DNA from: Arsenophonus nilaparvatae
GTDB taxonomy: Bacteria > Pseudomonadota > Gammaproteobacteria > Enterobacterales > Enterobacteriaceae
Assembly (NCBI RefSeq): GCF_000757905.1
Contig: NZ_JRLH01000008.1
Length of the DNA stretch: 64,000 nt
Direction: 5' to 3' (one strand)
Below are positions 8,905 through 19,746 of the stretch, in pieces. Both the position numbers and the translations under genes were made by a program. Every line of letters starts with the position of its first letter. The stretch's first letter is position 1. The notes under the pieces were generated by a model. That model was not told where the DNA came from, made no database searches, and saw nothing but the letters and a program-made list of their open reading frames with translations.

Positions 8905-11571
8905 CTATGGATAAATAGCGTTTTCATAATCAATCGTTCCATTATCACTCCCTATATTTTGATTATTTTCAACCTGATAATCAGCATAGCCCATATCCGA
9001 ATGTTGTCTATGATAAATATTATTTTCATTATGTTTATTATTGAATAATGGTTGATAGGAAGGGTTATGGCTGAAGGGCTTGTTCTTATAAAGAATGTCA
9101 GTAGTAATCTTATTGTCAGGGCTTTTATTAACTGACTGATGGTCATTTGTTGTTAAATGAATTTTTTTATAGTCGGTATATCCATGATTTGTATTGCCAA
9201 TGTCACCATAACCTTGTTCGAACACTATTACCTCTTCAATAATATCAACTTGTGGAGAATAAGAGGCGAGAAAATCCTTGAAACTGTAGTTATAATCAAT
9301 GGAAAAGAAAATATCACCTTGAAAATTATGGTGATCATTAGATAACATGCCAATGTCAGTGCCATTATAAAATATTTTTACTTTAGTAGAATATTTATAA
9401 CTATCAGAAATTCTTACTATATCATTATTTTCATTTCTTGGAATTTGATAATCATTTGGATCGTATTTAAGTTGAAAAAGAGAACCCTCTGGATATTTGT
9501 CAAAGTTTATTAAGCCAATATTAAGATGGTTATTTGAGTGATCTTTTTTTTCGTAGCGGTGGGCAAAAATGGAATCGATAAGTCTATATTCATCGGGTAT
9601 GTCAGTATATTCAGTACCCTCTTTGTCACAAACTGCAAGTTTATAGACGTCGTCTTTTTTTATTAATTTTAGATATGTTATTTCTTTTGGTAATTGATGA
9701 CGAATATTTTTGCCATGATCATGAATAAATAACTCACTGCCATCAATAATATTATTATTTTGGTCGGTTATTTCTTCAGTAATATAAAATCCGGTGGTCT
9801 TGAAATTATAAATTACTTTATCATCTTTATAAATCACCGCTTCGTATACATCATCATCTATGCTTGAACTTCCTTTATTGTCTAATAATTCACCCTTTTT
9901 AATCGTGTACGGCGGTTGTTCTTGTGAAGTTGCATATTGGGCTAATGGGGAATCTTTATGATTGTATATTTTGGTACCGTTGAGTTGTGATGATGGCAGA
10001 TCTTTTTGCTGAATATGATTGATACTGGGACTTAGTAACTCATTTTTATGTAAATGTGGCTGATCAAAATATGGGTCTTTAAGAACTTCTCTACCATCTA
10101 TCAAAGAAGCTTTATATTGTTGCTCCTCTTTCTCAACAGCCAGATAAACCTTGCCACCATAGCTTGTATGCAGATTATGAAGCGCATTGGAAAAAACAAA
10201 GGATTTTTGCTGTTGGCCATCAATTTGTTTGAAGAAACCGGTTTCGCTAAGTAATTCGCTAACTTTTTCTTTTCCATCATATAAAGATAATGCACTGACC
10301 ATACCCTTACCGAGTTTTTTTACATTGAAAATAGTACCCAAAGGTTTATTGGCCAAGTTCATATTATTTAGCGCATTAGGATTAATTTCTGTTAATTGAG
10401 TAATTATTTCATTTACTCTTTCTTCAGTTATTTTTCCCTCAAAAATTTTTTGATCGTATTTTGAGTTTATAATTTTGAGTTTATGTTGATATTCATAACT
10501 ATCGGTAAAATATTTAGTGCCATCTTCATTGGTAAACACTAATTTAATTTCATTGTTATTATTTTCAATTAATTTTAAATAGTGATAATCACCGGTTATT
10601 TTAATATCGAAATAATCTCTAGATGCTGTATTATAGCAACGAATATAATTACCATAACCTGTGTATTCTACAGTAGCAAATTTACCAACAAATTCTTTTG
10701 TTTCTAAACTTTTTATATCAGCGATATAATAATTTACATTTTTAATTTCACCATCTATTATTTCTTTTTTGCTAGCAATAAATTCACCTTTAGTCACTTC
10801 TAAAGCATTTATTTTTCGCATGGCATTATCGCTATTATTTTCATTAAGCCAATTTTTAAAATTTTCATTTTCATTTTTAATTAGCTCTAAATATTTTTCT
10901 GGATTTTCATTATGTAAAAGTTTATCTAATAATTCAGGTTTTTTTGCTTTTAAATACATAGTAAGAGCAAGACCTACTTTATAAACCTTGGCATTTTCAT
11001 GAAAGTCATTTTAATATTTTAATTTTAAGAACTCAGATATATTTTTTGATTTTATTTCATCTTCAGTTAGATCAATGCTATTTGCTTGGGCATTAAATTT
11101 ATTATCGGAAAAATATTCAATATAATCAGCGATACCTTCTTTTAATATGGTAGGTAAGTGAGCTTCATTAGCTATATTTATATTAGTTAAATAATGGGTA
11201 AATTCATGTTTAAGATTAAAAACATTGCCCTGTTGATATACATATATGGTCGGTGGATTTCCTGAATAAAATTTACCACCTTCGGTTCCTAAACCTTTCT
11301 CTTTACCATAATGTTGGTAATCTTCGTTATTATCGAATATATATATTTCAAGTGGCTTTTCGCTTGATTTAATATTTTTTAAGTCAGCAAAAATTTTAAA
11401 ATCATTTACCGCCTGTTGGATTTCTTCAATTATTTTATTTTGTTTTTTGGGGGAGGGATTTCTATAATTAAGAATAACTTTTATTTTTTCTGTTATGGTT
11501 ATTTCTTGTTTTGAGGTTTTGGTGTTGAAATAATAATCAAATGTATCCTGTTGTTTTATTTTATGATCCAC
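8905..11571 (-). pseudogene. M9/collagenase-like metallopeptidase, interrupted by an in-frame TAA; probable type I secretion cargo
   Basis: One reading frame runs from a GTG at 11571 (GGAG 7 nt upstream) to 8905, broken only by a TAA at 11013-11011. The first 186 codons hold the zinc-peptidase motif HEFTHYLTN (HExxH, residues 122-126) and EGIADYIEY (E145), in the style of M9 collagenases. After the stop the same frame continues at once with NDFHENAKVYKVGLALTMYL, which fits the helical segment following EGxAEY in that family. The downstream part (684 codons from an ATG at 10959) has two diverged repeats of about 110 residues (about 57-168 and 355-470), each containing YLKLI and an acidic xxGTxY block. 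There is no signal peptide and no RTX nonapeptide repeat. Its place upstream of the PrtD/PrtE-type genes suggests export by that system. The substrate is unknown. M9 assignment is by motif only. Confidence 0.7.
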
Positions 11572-11803
11572 AAATTATCTCCAATATTATTAACAATATC
11601 CATTTAAACAATAACATTTGTTAAATTACATTTGTTTTAAGGTTATTGCAAGTTTATTTTAATGTTTATAATATGAATATTATTTTAAAAAAAATGGTAT
11701 TTTTAGAACAATAAATAGGGGATATTTTTATAGAAGAGTTAATATTGATATAATATTTCGCTTTTTATCAACATTTTTGGTTATTTATTATTTTTATGAA
11801 TAT

Positions 11804-12571
11804 TTAACCGAGTGAATCAGTTGAAAATGAATAAATATCAAAACGATGATTTTTAGTTTTGATCGTCGCTTGTGGAGAAATTGCTGCTAGTGGGGATGCA
11901 TAATTGGGTCGTTTCACCACAACTCGGCGTTTAGCTATTGTCATTGCCGGAATTAAAAGGCTGTCAGCATCGTCATCATTACCAACAAGCGATTGAAAAA
12001 CGCGCATTTCTTTTTTTACTAAGGCACTCTTTTGTCGATGGGGATACATCGGATCGAGATAAACTACATCTGGTGCGGGTGACAGCGTTGTCAATGCATC
12101 GATGCTTGAAGCGTGTAGCAATGTCATTCTCTGTCTTAACCAGCCTCCTATTTCAGCGTCAGCGTAACCCCGTTGTAATCCGTCATCAAGAAGTGCCGCA
12201 ACTATGGCATGACGTTCATACAGCTGGACTTCACAGCCTAGTGCAGCAAGAACAAAAGCATCTCTGCCAAGACCGGCAGTAGCATCAACAATCGTCGGTA
12301 AATAGGATTTTTTGATGCCAACTGCTTTGGCAATAGCTTCATTTCGACCACCACCAAATTTACGTCGGTGTTTCATTGCCCCTGAAACAAAATCAACATA
12401 AATGCCACCTAATTTAGGTTCGTCTAATTTTTTTAATTGTAAATACTGGGGTGTTAGCACTAATGCCATTAATGCAGCAGGCGTGTGTTTAAGTTGCCAT
12501 TTGTCAGCAATCAGCGATAAGGCGCTTTGAGAAGCGCCAGGTTCACAAATTAATTGAATATCAATTGCCAT
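11804..12571 (-). CDS. rsmJ: 16S rRNA (guanine1516-N2)-methyltransferase RsmJ
   Basis: This 255-residue SAM-dependent methyltransferase has the E. coli RsmJ (YhiQ) length and layout. The motif GGGRNEAIAKAVG is followed by the SAM-binding IVDATAGLGRDAFVLA and the catalytic-site-like VVYLDPMYPHR. It methylates G1516 of 16S rRNA. Its ATG directly abuts the prlC stop codon with no spacer, so the two genes are co-transcribed and probably translationally coupled. This pairing is conserved in enterobacteria. Confidence 0.95.
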   Translation of the reverse strand: MAIDIQLICEPGASQSALSLIADKWQLKHTPAALMALVLTPQYLQLKKLDEPKLGGIYVDFVSGAMKHRRKFGGGRNEAIAKAVGIKKSYLPTIVDATAGLGRDAFVLAALGCEVQLYERHAIVAALLDDGLQRGYADAEIGGWLRQRMTLLHASSIDALTTLSPAPDVVYLDPMYPHRQKSALVKKEMRVFQSLVGNDDDADSLLIPAMTIAKRRVVVKRPNYASPLAAISPQATIKTKNHRFDIYSFSTDSLG

Positions 12572-14614
12572 TTATACATTAATACCATAACTTTGTAACA
12601 TTGCATCCAGCTTAGGTTTTCGTCCGCGGAAACGTTCAAACAGTACCATCGGTTCCTCTGAACCACCACGACTTAAAATATTATCAAGAAATGATAACCC
12701 AGTACTGCGATTAAAAATACCTTCCTCGGTAAATCGTGAAAATGCATCGGCAGCTAAAACGTCGGCCCATAAATAACTATAGTAACCGGCACCATAACCA
12801 CCGGCAAAAATATGGCTAAATGCATGAGGGAAACGGCCCCACTCGGGTGACGGCATTACAGCAACCTGTTGTTTAACCGATCGTAAGGTTGATAAAATTT
12901 GGCCGCCTTTTTGCGGAGAATACTCAGTATGTAAGCGAAAATCAAACAAACCGAATTCTAATTGACGAAGAATAAACATTGCGGCCTGATAATTTTTGGC
13001 TGCTAACATATTATCTAACATTGATTTTGGTAACGGTTCACCTGTTTCATAATGACCTGAAATGAAGGTAAGTGCTTCAGGTTGCCAACACCAATTTTCC
13101 ATAAATTGACTGGGTAGTTCGACCGCATCCCACGGCACCCCATTAATACCAGCTACATCCGCTACATCAATTTGGGTTAACATATGGTGTAAACCATGGC
13201 CAAACTCATGAAATAAGGTAATAACTTCATCATGGGTAAACAGCGCGGGTTTATCACCAACAGGTTGGTTAAAATTACAGGTTAGGTAAGCCACAGGTTT
13301 TTGGTAGCTGCCATTGATATGCTTTAATCTGCCTGCACAATCATTCATCCAGGCACCGCCACGTTTATGTTCTCGGGCATAGAGATCTAAATAGAAGCTG
13401 CCGCATAAATCACCACGTTCATTATATAATTCGAAGAAACGTACATCGGGATGCCATATCTCCACATCATGACGCTCTTTTGCTGTCAAACCATAAATTC
13501 TATTAATGACTTCGAACAGACCGTTGATAACCCGTTGTTCTGGAAAGTAAGCACGTAATTGTTCATTATCAATTGAAAATTTATGCTGTTTTTGTTTTTC
13601 ACTATAGTAACCCAGATCCCAGGGCTCAAGGTTCTCAATTCCGTAGTGATCCTTAGCAAACTGGGTCAATTCCGCAAGCTCTTTTTCACCTTGATGGTAG
13701 GCTCGTTGCGCAAGATCAGTAAGAAAATCCAGAACCTGTTTGGGTGATTCGGCCATTTTAGTGGCTAAAGATTTTTCAGCAAAATTATTAAAACCAAGTA
13801 ATTGTGCTAATTCGTAACGTAAGGCTAAAATTTCATCCATAATGTCACTATTATCCCATTTACCAGCGTTTGGTCCCTGATCAGAAGCACGGGTATTATA
13901 GGCGTGATGCATTTCTTGGCGTAGTTGACGATTATCAGCATAAGTCATAATTGGCAGATAGCTTGGCATATCCAACGTGAATAACCAGCCTTCTTCTCCT
14001 TTAGATTTAGCTAATGCTTTTGCTGCTAAAAGAGCACTTTCCGGTATGCCAGTTAACTGATCACTATTTTTAATCAGTTTCGTCCAACCCATCGTTGCAT
14101 CTAACACATTATTGCTAAACTTAGTTTTTAATTCGGCAATTCGAATAGCAATTTCACCATAACGTTTCTTTTTTTCTGCTGGTAAACCAATTCCGGATAA
14201 TTCAAAATCACGTAACGTATTTTCAATTGATTTACGTTGTGCTTGATTGAGGGTATCAAATTCAGCACTATTTTTTAACGATTTATAAGCTTGGTAAAGA
14301 CCGGTATGTTGTCCCATCCAGGTACTAAATTCTGATAGCATAGGTAAACAGGTATCATATACTTGTCGTAATTCGGTGCTATTTTTTACTGCATTGAGAT
14401 GACCTACGGGTGACCAGGCTCGAGAGAGTTTGTTGTTAGCTTCTTCTAATGGTTGACATAAATTGTGCCAGTTAAAGGTGCTATTTTCTTTAACTATGGT
14501 CTCAATTGTCTGCCGATAGTTGTCTAATACGGTTTTTATCGCAGGGAGAACATCTTGCGGGGTAATGGTTGAAAAATGAGGTAACACAGATTTCGTTAGT
14601 AAAGGATTTGTCAT
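12572..14614 (-). CDS. prlC: Oligopeptidase A
   Basis: This 680-residue cytoplasmic M3-family zinc metallopeptidase has the same length as E. coli PrlC. It degrades short peptides, including released signal peptides. The zinc motif HEFGHGLHH is at residues 469-477, with the third ligand region NGVPWDAVELPSQF (E499) just after. The C-terminal substrate-binding segment FAGGYGAGYYSYLW is also visible. It is first in the prlC-rsmJ operon. In E. coli this gene is under heat-shock control, but I cannot confirm such a promoter here by eye. Confidence 0.96.
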   Translation of the reverse strand: MTNPLLTKSVLPHFSTITPQDVLPAIKTVLDNYRQTIETIVKENSTFNWHNLCQPLEEANNKLSRAWSPVGHLNAVKNSTELRQVYDTCLPMLSEFSTWMGQHTGLYQAYKSLKNSAEFDTLNQAQRKSIENTLRDFELSGIGLPAEKKKRYGEIAIRIAELKTKFSNNVLDATMGWTKLIKNSDQLTGIPESALLAAKALAKSKGEEGWLFTLDMPSYLPIMTYADNRQLRQEMHHAYNTRASDQGPNAGKWDNSDIMDEILALRYELAQLLGFNNFAEKSLATKMAESPKQVLDFLTDLAQRAYHQGEKELAELTQFAKDHYGIENLEPWDLGYYSEKQKQHKFSIDNEQLRAYFPEQRVINGLFEVINRIYGLTAKERHDVEIWHPDVRFFELYNERGDLCGSFYLDLYAREHKRGGAWMNDCAGRLKHINGSYQKPVAYLTCNFNQPVGDKPALFTHDEVITLFHEFGHGLHHMLTQIDVADVAGINGVPWDAVELPSQFMENWCWQPEALTFISGHYETGEPLPKSMLDNMLAAKNYQAAMFILRQLEFGLFDFRLHTEYSPQKGGQILSTLRSVKQQVAVMPSPEWGRFPHAFSHIFAGGYGAGYYSYLWADVLAADAFSRFTEEGIFNRSTGLSFLDNILSRGGSEEPMVLFERFRGRKPKLDAMLQSYGINV

Positions 14615-14767
14615 AATAAAAACATCCTGTGATTAATTATACTACTTGATAGGTACAATTAAATATTAAATAAGAGATGTGATTAAGATATGGCTACAAA
14701 CGGCTGAGTTCAATATGAAGACAAATATTTTATCTGTTTTTTTTACCAGAGTGTTTAAATAGCTAGG

Positions 14768-14796
14768 TTTAGAATTTCTGAAAATAAGATTATAAT
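14768..14796 (+). promoter_or_regulatory. Probable sigma-70 promoter of selC
   Basis: A perfect -10 TATAAT (14791-14796) is preceded at 17 bp by TTTAGA (14768-14773, 4 of 6 matches to the -35 consensus). Transcription would start about 10 nt before the mature tRNA. Confidence 0.55.
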
Positions 14797-14814
14797 GATT
14801 GCCAATTTTTCCAT

Positions 14815-14909
14815 GGAAGATCATCGTCCCCGGTGGGGTGGCTGGACTTCAAATCCAGATGGGGCCGCCAGCGGTCCTTGGCAGGTTCGACTCCTGTGGT
14901 CTTCCACCA
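14815..14909 (+). tRNA. selC: tRNA-Sec (UCA anticodon)
   Basis: This 95-nt gene follows E. coli selC almost base for base. It starts GGAAGATCATCGTC, has the anticodon arm CTGGACTTCAAATCCAG (anticodon TCA), a long GC-rich variable arm GGGGCCGCCAGCGGTCC, the T arm GCAGGTTCGACTCCTGT and an encoded CCA end. It decodes UGA as selenocysteine, so the cell is expected to keep selA, selB and selD elsewhere. The accessory NRPS-PKS block begins directly downstream; selC is a well-known integration site for islands. Confidence 0.97.
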
Positions 14910-15867
14910 CTCTCAAACTATTAGTATCACCAAAAATCCCCAACTTTCTGATAAAGAGAATGCTATTTTTTATCTTGATATCGATTTTATCCAGATAGCC
15001 ACTGCTACCATAAATTTTTCGTTTCTTAGTGGGCAATAAATCGAGGTCAATTTGTGCTTAAGTGTAAAACCTGATAATTAATAAATAATCAAGTAGTCAA
15101 TTTTAATCCCTCTTTCCCGCTTCATCTGTTTTGGGTTACCTAACACTTAAATATTTACTAAACAAACCAACATCTCCCTAATGGGATTTTGATTAAGTTT
15201 AACCGCGATTTTATCTATCGGAAAATCAATGAAACTAAGCAAATAACACTTAATTATCTTAATATGACAGAACTATAACGATGTATTAACTCCGAATGGT
15301 TCAGGTAAGTTATTTCCGTTAACAATTTAATGTGGTGGTCAGTTTTAGTTGGTCATAAAACGCTAAATAAATTGGAAAATGTGAAACCCCGCACGAAAAT
15401 AAACCAATAAAGAAGATAACGTATTAAAACCATTAGTTATGGTAGGTTAATGATATGTATGAATATTTTTAAAAATATTGACGACATCTGCTATTTTGTC
15501 CCAGGTTACTGATCGCGTTTGAAATGGGTAATAAAAATGAAAATTCTTAATTCTTAGAGGTTGTAACGCGACAACCTAAAAACCACTAATATCTAACACT
15601 TCCCTGCGCAAGCAAGGTTTGAAGGAGCTTGATATCGTCGGTTGACTGGGCAAATAAGAAAGAAGCGTTGAAATACCAGATTGTCTCGATTTGCTGACCA
15701 TTACCGTACTTGTGACGCTATAAGTTCACTTAACTGAGCATATATCTGATTGATAGCAGTTTTTTGCTGCTGAGCAAAAGTAATAACCAGCTGCTGCTTA
15801 CTATCAATAAAAATCTACTAAGGCAGTGGGATTACCCTTTCTCACAACATACAAGGAAAAATATACC
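14910..15867. other. Gene-poor junction between selC and the NRPS cluster
   Basis: About 960 bp hold no intact gene that I can support. There is a 7-bp inverted repeat (AGGTTGT/ACAACCT, 15558-15577). The reverse strand between about 15838 and 15585 looks like a decayed gene: two short protein-like stretches in different frames join if one frameshift is allowed (see separate entry). I found neither an integrase gene nor a repeat of the tRNA 3' end here. Confidence 0.45.
15585..15838 (-). pseudogene. Possible decayed gene remnant of unknown family
   Basis: Reading the reverse strand, a stretch containing LVITFAQQQKTAINQIYAQL is followed, after a frame change near 15710, by YGNGQQIETIWYFNASFLFA and then LLQTLLAQGSVRY with a stop at 15587-15585. 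Amino-acid composition looks protein-like, but I do not recognise the family, and the call rests on appearance alone. Confidence 0.25.
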
Positions 15868-18800
15868 ATGAAACAATGGCTTGCGACTAAGTGGGAAAAT
15901 GCATTTTATTTATCCGATAAATCATCTGATAACGCTGAAATTTCCAATACACTTTTTTCAATAAAATTAACAGGTGAACTTAATCGTGACATTTTTATGT
16001 TGGCTCTGTCCCATGCACTAAAGCAACCAAGTTTTCAGTGGACGTTTTTATGGCAAAACGAATTAAAAAAATGCCATGTTGAGGTACCGACACAAGGTGA
16101 ATATTATGATTTTTCACAACACGATTCACCGCAGCAGTCTGGCCAAGATAATCTTAATGCCCTTTACCAACATCGATTGATCCCTGGTGTGACACCATTA
16201 TTTAAATGGTGCTTATGCTATCTGGGTAAAAACGATCAGCGTATGGAGCATGTATTAAATCTTGTTATTCATCATCTAATTATTGACGGCACCTCATTTC
16301 GTCAGTTTATGTTTAATGTCCAGCGCTTTTATCAATTATTAATAGAGTCTCAACCATTACCGCAATGGGCATCGCCAGAATGTTATTTCATCAATCAACA
16401 GCCAGAAAACAATTTAACTCAATCAGAATTGGCGCTGGCGGAACAACGTGCACAAGATTTAATTGGGCAACCGTGTCAATTAATGCTACCTCGCAGTTCG
16501 TATAAGAATGAAAAGGTAGAAAGTAAAATGTTATCGTTACCTGAAACTCTTGTTAAAAGTATCCAGGTTTTAGCGGATAAGCATAATGCAACCCGGCATA
16601 TTATTTTACAGGCAATATTTGTTGGCTTACTTCACCGTTTATCGGGTCAAAATGATATTTTCATGCTCTCGCCAGTGAGTATGCGCCCGATCTCTCGCGG
16701 CGAAGAAGGCGGATGTTGGGTCAACACTGTCATTTTAGGTCACCATTTTACCGCAGATTTGAGTTGGTCTAACTTATTTGAACAAATCATTTTGCAACGT
16801 AAACGCTGGAAAGCAGCAAAACATATCCCTTTGGCAAATATCATTAATGCGTTGCGTAAACAGAAAAAAGAACATTCATTAGAAAGGTTCAATCTGATGT
16901 TTGCTGAAACGGTGGCATTAAACCACAGCTATCGTTTCAGTGATGGCGTCACCGTCTGCGAAAATTATGAATTTATCGAAAGTAGTAATGACCTACAACT
17001 ACTGTATTGCCAGGCAGAAAATGGTGAAATCCATTTACGTTTAAATATCGCGCCAACCATTAATCAGGATGGGCTATTTAACGCTTTTATGGTGCAATAT
17101 CAAACAGCGTTAGAGACAGTGTTGGTAAATTCTGATCAGCGTATCATCGATTTACCGCTGCTTACACCGGCTATGATAGCGAAGATAGATCAACGTAATG
17201 CTACCGCCGTCGCTTGGCCTGACCATACTTTGGCACAACAATTCTATACTCATGTGTTAGAACAACCTGACCATATTGCGCTTATTGATGATGTGACCGG
17301 TCAACAGTGGAGTTATGGCCAACTTCACCAGATTGCAACCCATATCGCTAATCATTTAAATACCATGTTTACTGATCCGCGCCAAATGATTGTCATGTTG
17401 CATATTGAACCTCTGGCGCAGTTGGTGATTGCTATTTTGGCGGTACAGTATGCGGGAATGATTTATTACTGTATTGATCGTAGTGCACCTGAGGAGCGTA
17501 AAGCTGTGATGAAAGGGGTGGTACAGCCCGATTTACTGTTAGTCGATCAACCCCAAATGTTCGCTCTGGCATTACCGCAATTAGAGATATCACTTCTGCT
17601 GGAGGAGGCTCAAACGTCTTTGTTTGATGCCATATCTCCCTTGAGCCAGAGGCCAAAAGGGTCGGTCGAAGATCTGAGTCACCTAATTTTTACCTCCGGT
17701 ACCACAGGCACCCCCAAAGGTGTGGCATTATCTCATCAGTCAGTGATGAGTACCTTATATCAGCCTCGACACCTGCCAGTCTCACAGCGTGTTCTCTATT
17801 CTGCGAATGAAACTTTTGATTGTGCAACGCTGCAGTTGTGGTCAGCTTGGATCCATGGTGCGACGGTCATTACCCCAGAAAGAAAAGCCATTGCTGATCC
17901 ACAGCGAATGCAGAAGCTGATTGAGAATTATCAACCAGATAATATTTTCTTAGCGACGGGATTATTTGATAGCTACATGCAGTCTGTTAAGGCCGCGCTT
18001 TTTTCAACGGTTGATACGGTGATTTTTGGTGGTGATGTTGTTAACCCTACAGCGGTGCGTGCTGCCCAGCAGGCTGGGGTCAAAAATTTGTTTAATATCT
18101 ATGGTCCGGCGGAAACGTGTGTTTACAGTTTTGCTTATGCGGTACGTAGCCAAATCAACGGCCCGGTTCCTCTTGGCTGGGTTTCCAACAACATGCAGGT
18201 CTATATTCTTGATTCGCAGCAGCAACATGTTCCTGATGGCGCCATTGGTGAACTCTATTTTGTCGGTCAGGGATTAGCGCGTGGTTACCATCATCGGCCA
18301 GATTTAGATGAGAACGCATTTGTTGAAATTACCCTTCCCGGTTCTAAGAAAGAAAAGGTTAGAGCTTATCGCAGTGGTGATTACGGTTTTTGGAGTGAAG
18401 AGGGATTGATTTTTGTCGGACGGCGTGATGATCAGGTCAAAATCAGGGGCTATCGTGTTGAATTAAAAGAGGTGCGCCTGGCATTGGAAGCTGTATCGGG
18501 TGTCATTCTTGGGGTGGTTATAGCGCCTGGAGAAGCCGGTCATCGGGAACTACATGGTTTTTATATTAGTAATAATTCGTTGGATAGCAGCCAAGTGCGT
18601 AAAGAGCTAGCTGATAAATTGCCAGAATATATGGTTCCACGTTATCTGCAGCAAATTGAAAAAATGCCACTGACGGTGAACGGTAAATTTGATTTGCGGG
18701 CGCTAGAGGCTATGCGGGTGATTGATCGGCCGCGCAATGACAAATTTATTGCGCCTCGTAATGATATTGAGATGAAGTTGTATACTCTTTTTTCGCAGCT

Positions 18801-19746
18801 TTTTCTTAACGTAACGATTGATATCCATAGCCACTTTTTTGAACTTGGTGGTTCATCGCTGGATGCATTAAGACTGGTAAATCTGGTTGAAAAAGAGATT
18901 GGCCAAATTCTTTCACTGACTGAATTAATTCGTTATCCAACTATTGAGCAATTAGCGGTTTTACTACGGACACGCACCAGAGGTAGCCAGCAGCAAAATG
19001 TGCGGGCAGACAATTTAATGACCTTTCGTGACGGCAAGCGCCATCTTATCTGTATACATCCTGGAGGCGGTACCGCTTATTGCTATCTAAAACTGGCTAA
19101 TGCTCTCAATCGTGACCTCGGCATACATGGTATTCAGGCGCAAGGTTTAAAAGAGGGAGAATCATTTTTACCCAGTTTTGATGCTATGGCAGACCATTAC
19201 CTGACTCAAATTGAACATCTGCTTAGTCAGCCTCATATACTATGCGGTTGGTCATTAGGGGGGCTGATGGCATTATTAATGGCGCGTAAGATTCAACAAC
19301 GAGGTTTTCACCATAGCAAAATTATTATGTTTGATACTGGCTACCCTTATCCCGAAATGGTGCGCTGTATCCCACAAATGGGATTAGACGAATTTAAACA
19401 GAAATTATGTCGTTTTGATGGTATATTTCCAGATATTCGTGAAGAAGATATTGATCGTTATCACCGCTTATACAATCATCACCGTCTCTTACTTACTGGT
19501 ATAACTGAGGTTCCCCATTTTTCTGGCCGTGCCTGGTTAATTCAGGTACGCGACAAAGAGTACACCTTTGATATTGAACGTGCCGCCGCAGCATGGCGTC
19601 AGGTTATTCCCCAATTAGTTGCGTTGCCTACCTCAGGTAATCATTGGTCGTTGATGGATCCACCTCACGTGCAAAAAGTGGCGACGATAGTGGAAAATAT
19701 CATGGCTGAACATTGCCAGGAGATGGGTGAGGAAGTATGCATATGA
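15868..19746 (+). CDS. Nonribosomal peptide synthetase, C-A-PCP-TE
   Basis: From the ATG at 15868 (AAGGAAAA upstream; a GTG at 15826 is less likely) this is a 1292-residue one-module synthetase. Domains: condensation (about 10-425) with HHLIIDG at 135-141; adenylation (about 450-945) with A3 FTSGTTGTPKG, A5 NIYGPAETC, A7 YRSGDYG, A8 GRRDDQVKIRGYR and the A10 lysine at 940; carrier with FFELGGSSLDAL (phosphopantetheine Ser 997); and a type I thioesterase with GWSLG (Ser 1129) and a late GNHWS histidine. All key residues are present. By-eye pocket residues read roughly DCLLIGIVYK, suggesting an aliphatic substrate with low certainty. A C domain at the front and a TE at the end make it a likely terminal module. 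It overlaps the next gene by 10 bp. The gene appears richer in G+C than its flanks. Confidence 0.93.
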   Translation: MKQWLATKWENAFYLSDKSSDNAEISNTLFSIKLTGELNRDIFMLALSHALKQPSFQWTFLWQNELKKCHVEVPTQGEYYDFSQHDSPQQSGQDNLNALYQHRLIPGVTPLFKWCLCYLGKNDQRMEHVLNLVIHHLIIDGTSFRQFMFNVQRFYQLLIESQPLPQWASPECYFINQQPENNLTQSELALAEQRAQDLIGQPCQLMLPRSSYKNEKVESKMLSLPETLVKSIQVLADKHNATRHIILQAIFVGLLHRLSGQNDIFMLSPVSMRPISRGEEGGCWVNTVILGHHFTADLSWSNLFEQIILQRKRWKAAKHIPLANIINALRKQKKEHSLERFNLMFAETVALNHSYRFSDGVTVCENYEFIESSNDLQLLYCQAENGEIHLRLNIAPTINQDGLFNAFMVQYQTALETVLVNSDQRIIDLPLLTPAMIAKIDQRNATAVAWPDHTLAQQFYTHVLEQPDHIALIDDVTGQQWSYGQLHQIATHIANHLNTMFTDPRQMIVMLHIEPLAQLVIAILAVQYAGMIYYCIDRSAPEERKAVMKGVVQPDLLLVDQPQMFALALPQLEISLLLEEAQTSLFDAISPLSQRPKGSVEDLSHLIFTSGTTGTPKGVALSHQSVMSTLYQPRHLPVSQRVLYSANETFDCATLQLWSAWIHGATVITPERKAIADPQRMQKLIENYQPDNIFLATGLFDSYMQSVKAALFSTVDTVIFGGDVVNPTAVRAAQQAGVKNLFNIYGPAETCVYSFAYAVRSQINGPVPLGWVSNNMQVYILDSQQQHVPDGAIGELYFVGQGLARGYHHRPDLDENAFVEITLPGSKKEKVRAYRSGDYGFWSEEGLIFVGRRDDQVKIRGYRVELKEVRLALEAVSGVILGVVIAPGEAGHRELHGFYISNNSLDSSQVRKELADKLPEYMVPRYLQQIEKMPLTVNGKFDLRALEAMRVIDRPRNDKFIAPRNDIEMKLYTLFSQLFLNVTIDIHSHFFELGGSSLDALRLVNLVEKEIGQILSLTELIRYPTIEQLAVLLRTRTRGSQQQNVRADNLMTFRDGKRHLICIHPGGGTAYCYLKLANALNRDLGIHGIQAQGLKEGESFLPSFDAMADHYLTQIEHLLSQPHILCGWSLGGLMALLMARKIQQRGFHHSKIIMFDTGYPYPEMVRCIPQMGLDEFKQKLCRFDGIFPDIREEDIDRYHRLYNHHRLLLTGITEVPHFSGRAWLIQVRDKEYTFDIERAAAAWRQVIPQLVALPTSGNHWSLMDPPHVQKVATIVENIMAEHCQEMGEEVCI

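Noticed and set aside
14821..15039. Short open frames on both strands across selC
   Set aside because: They run through the tRNA gene itself and have no protein signature.
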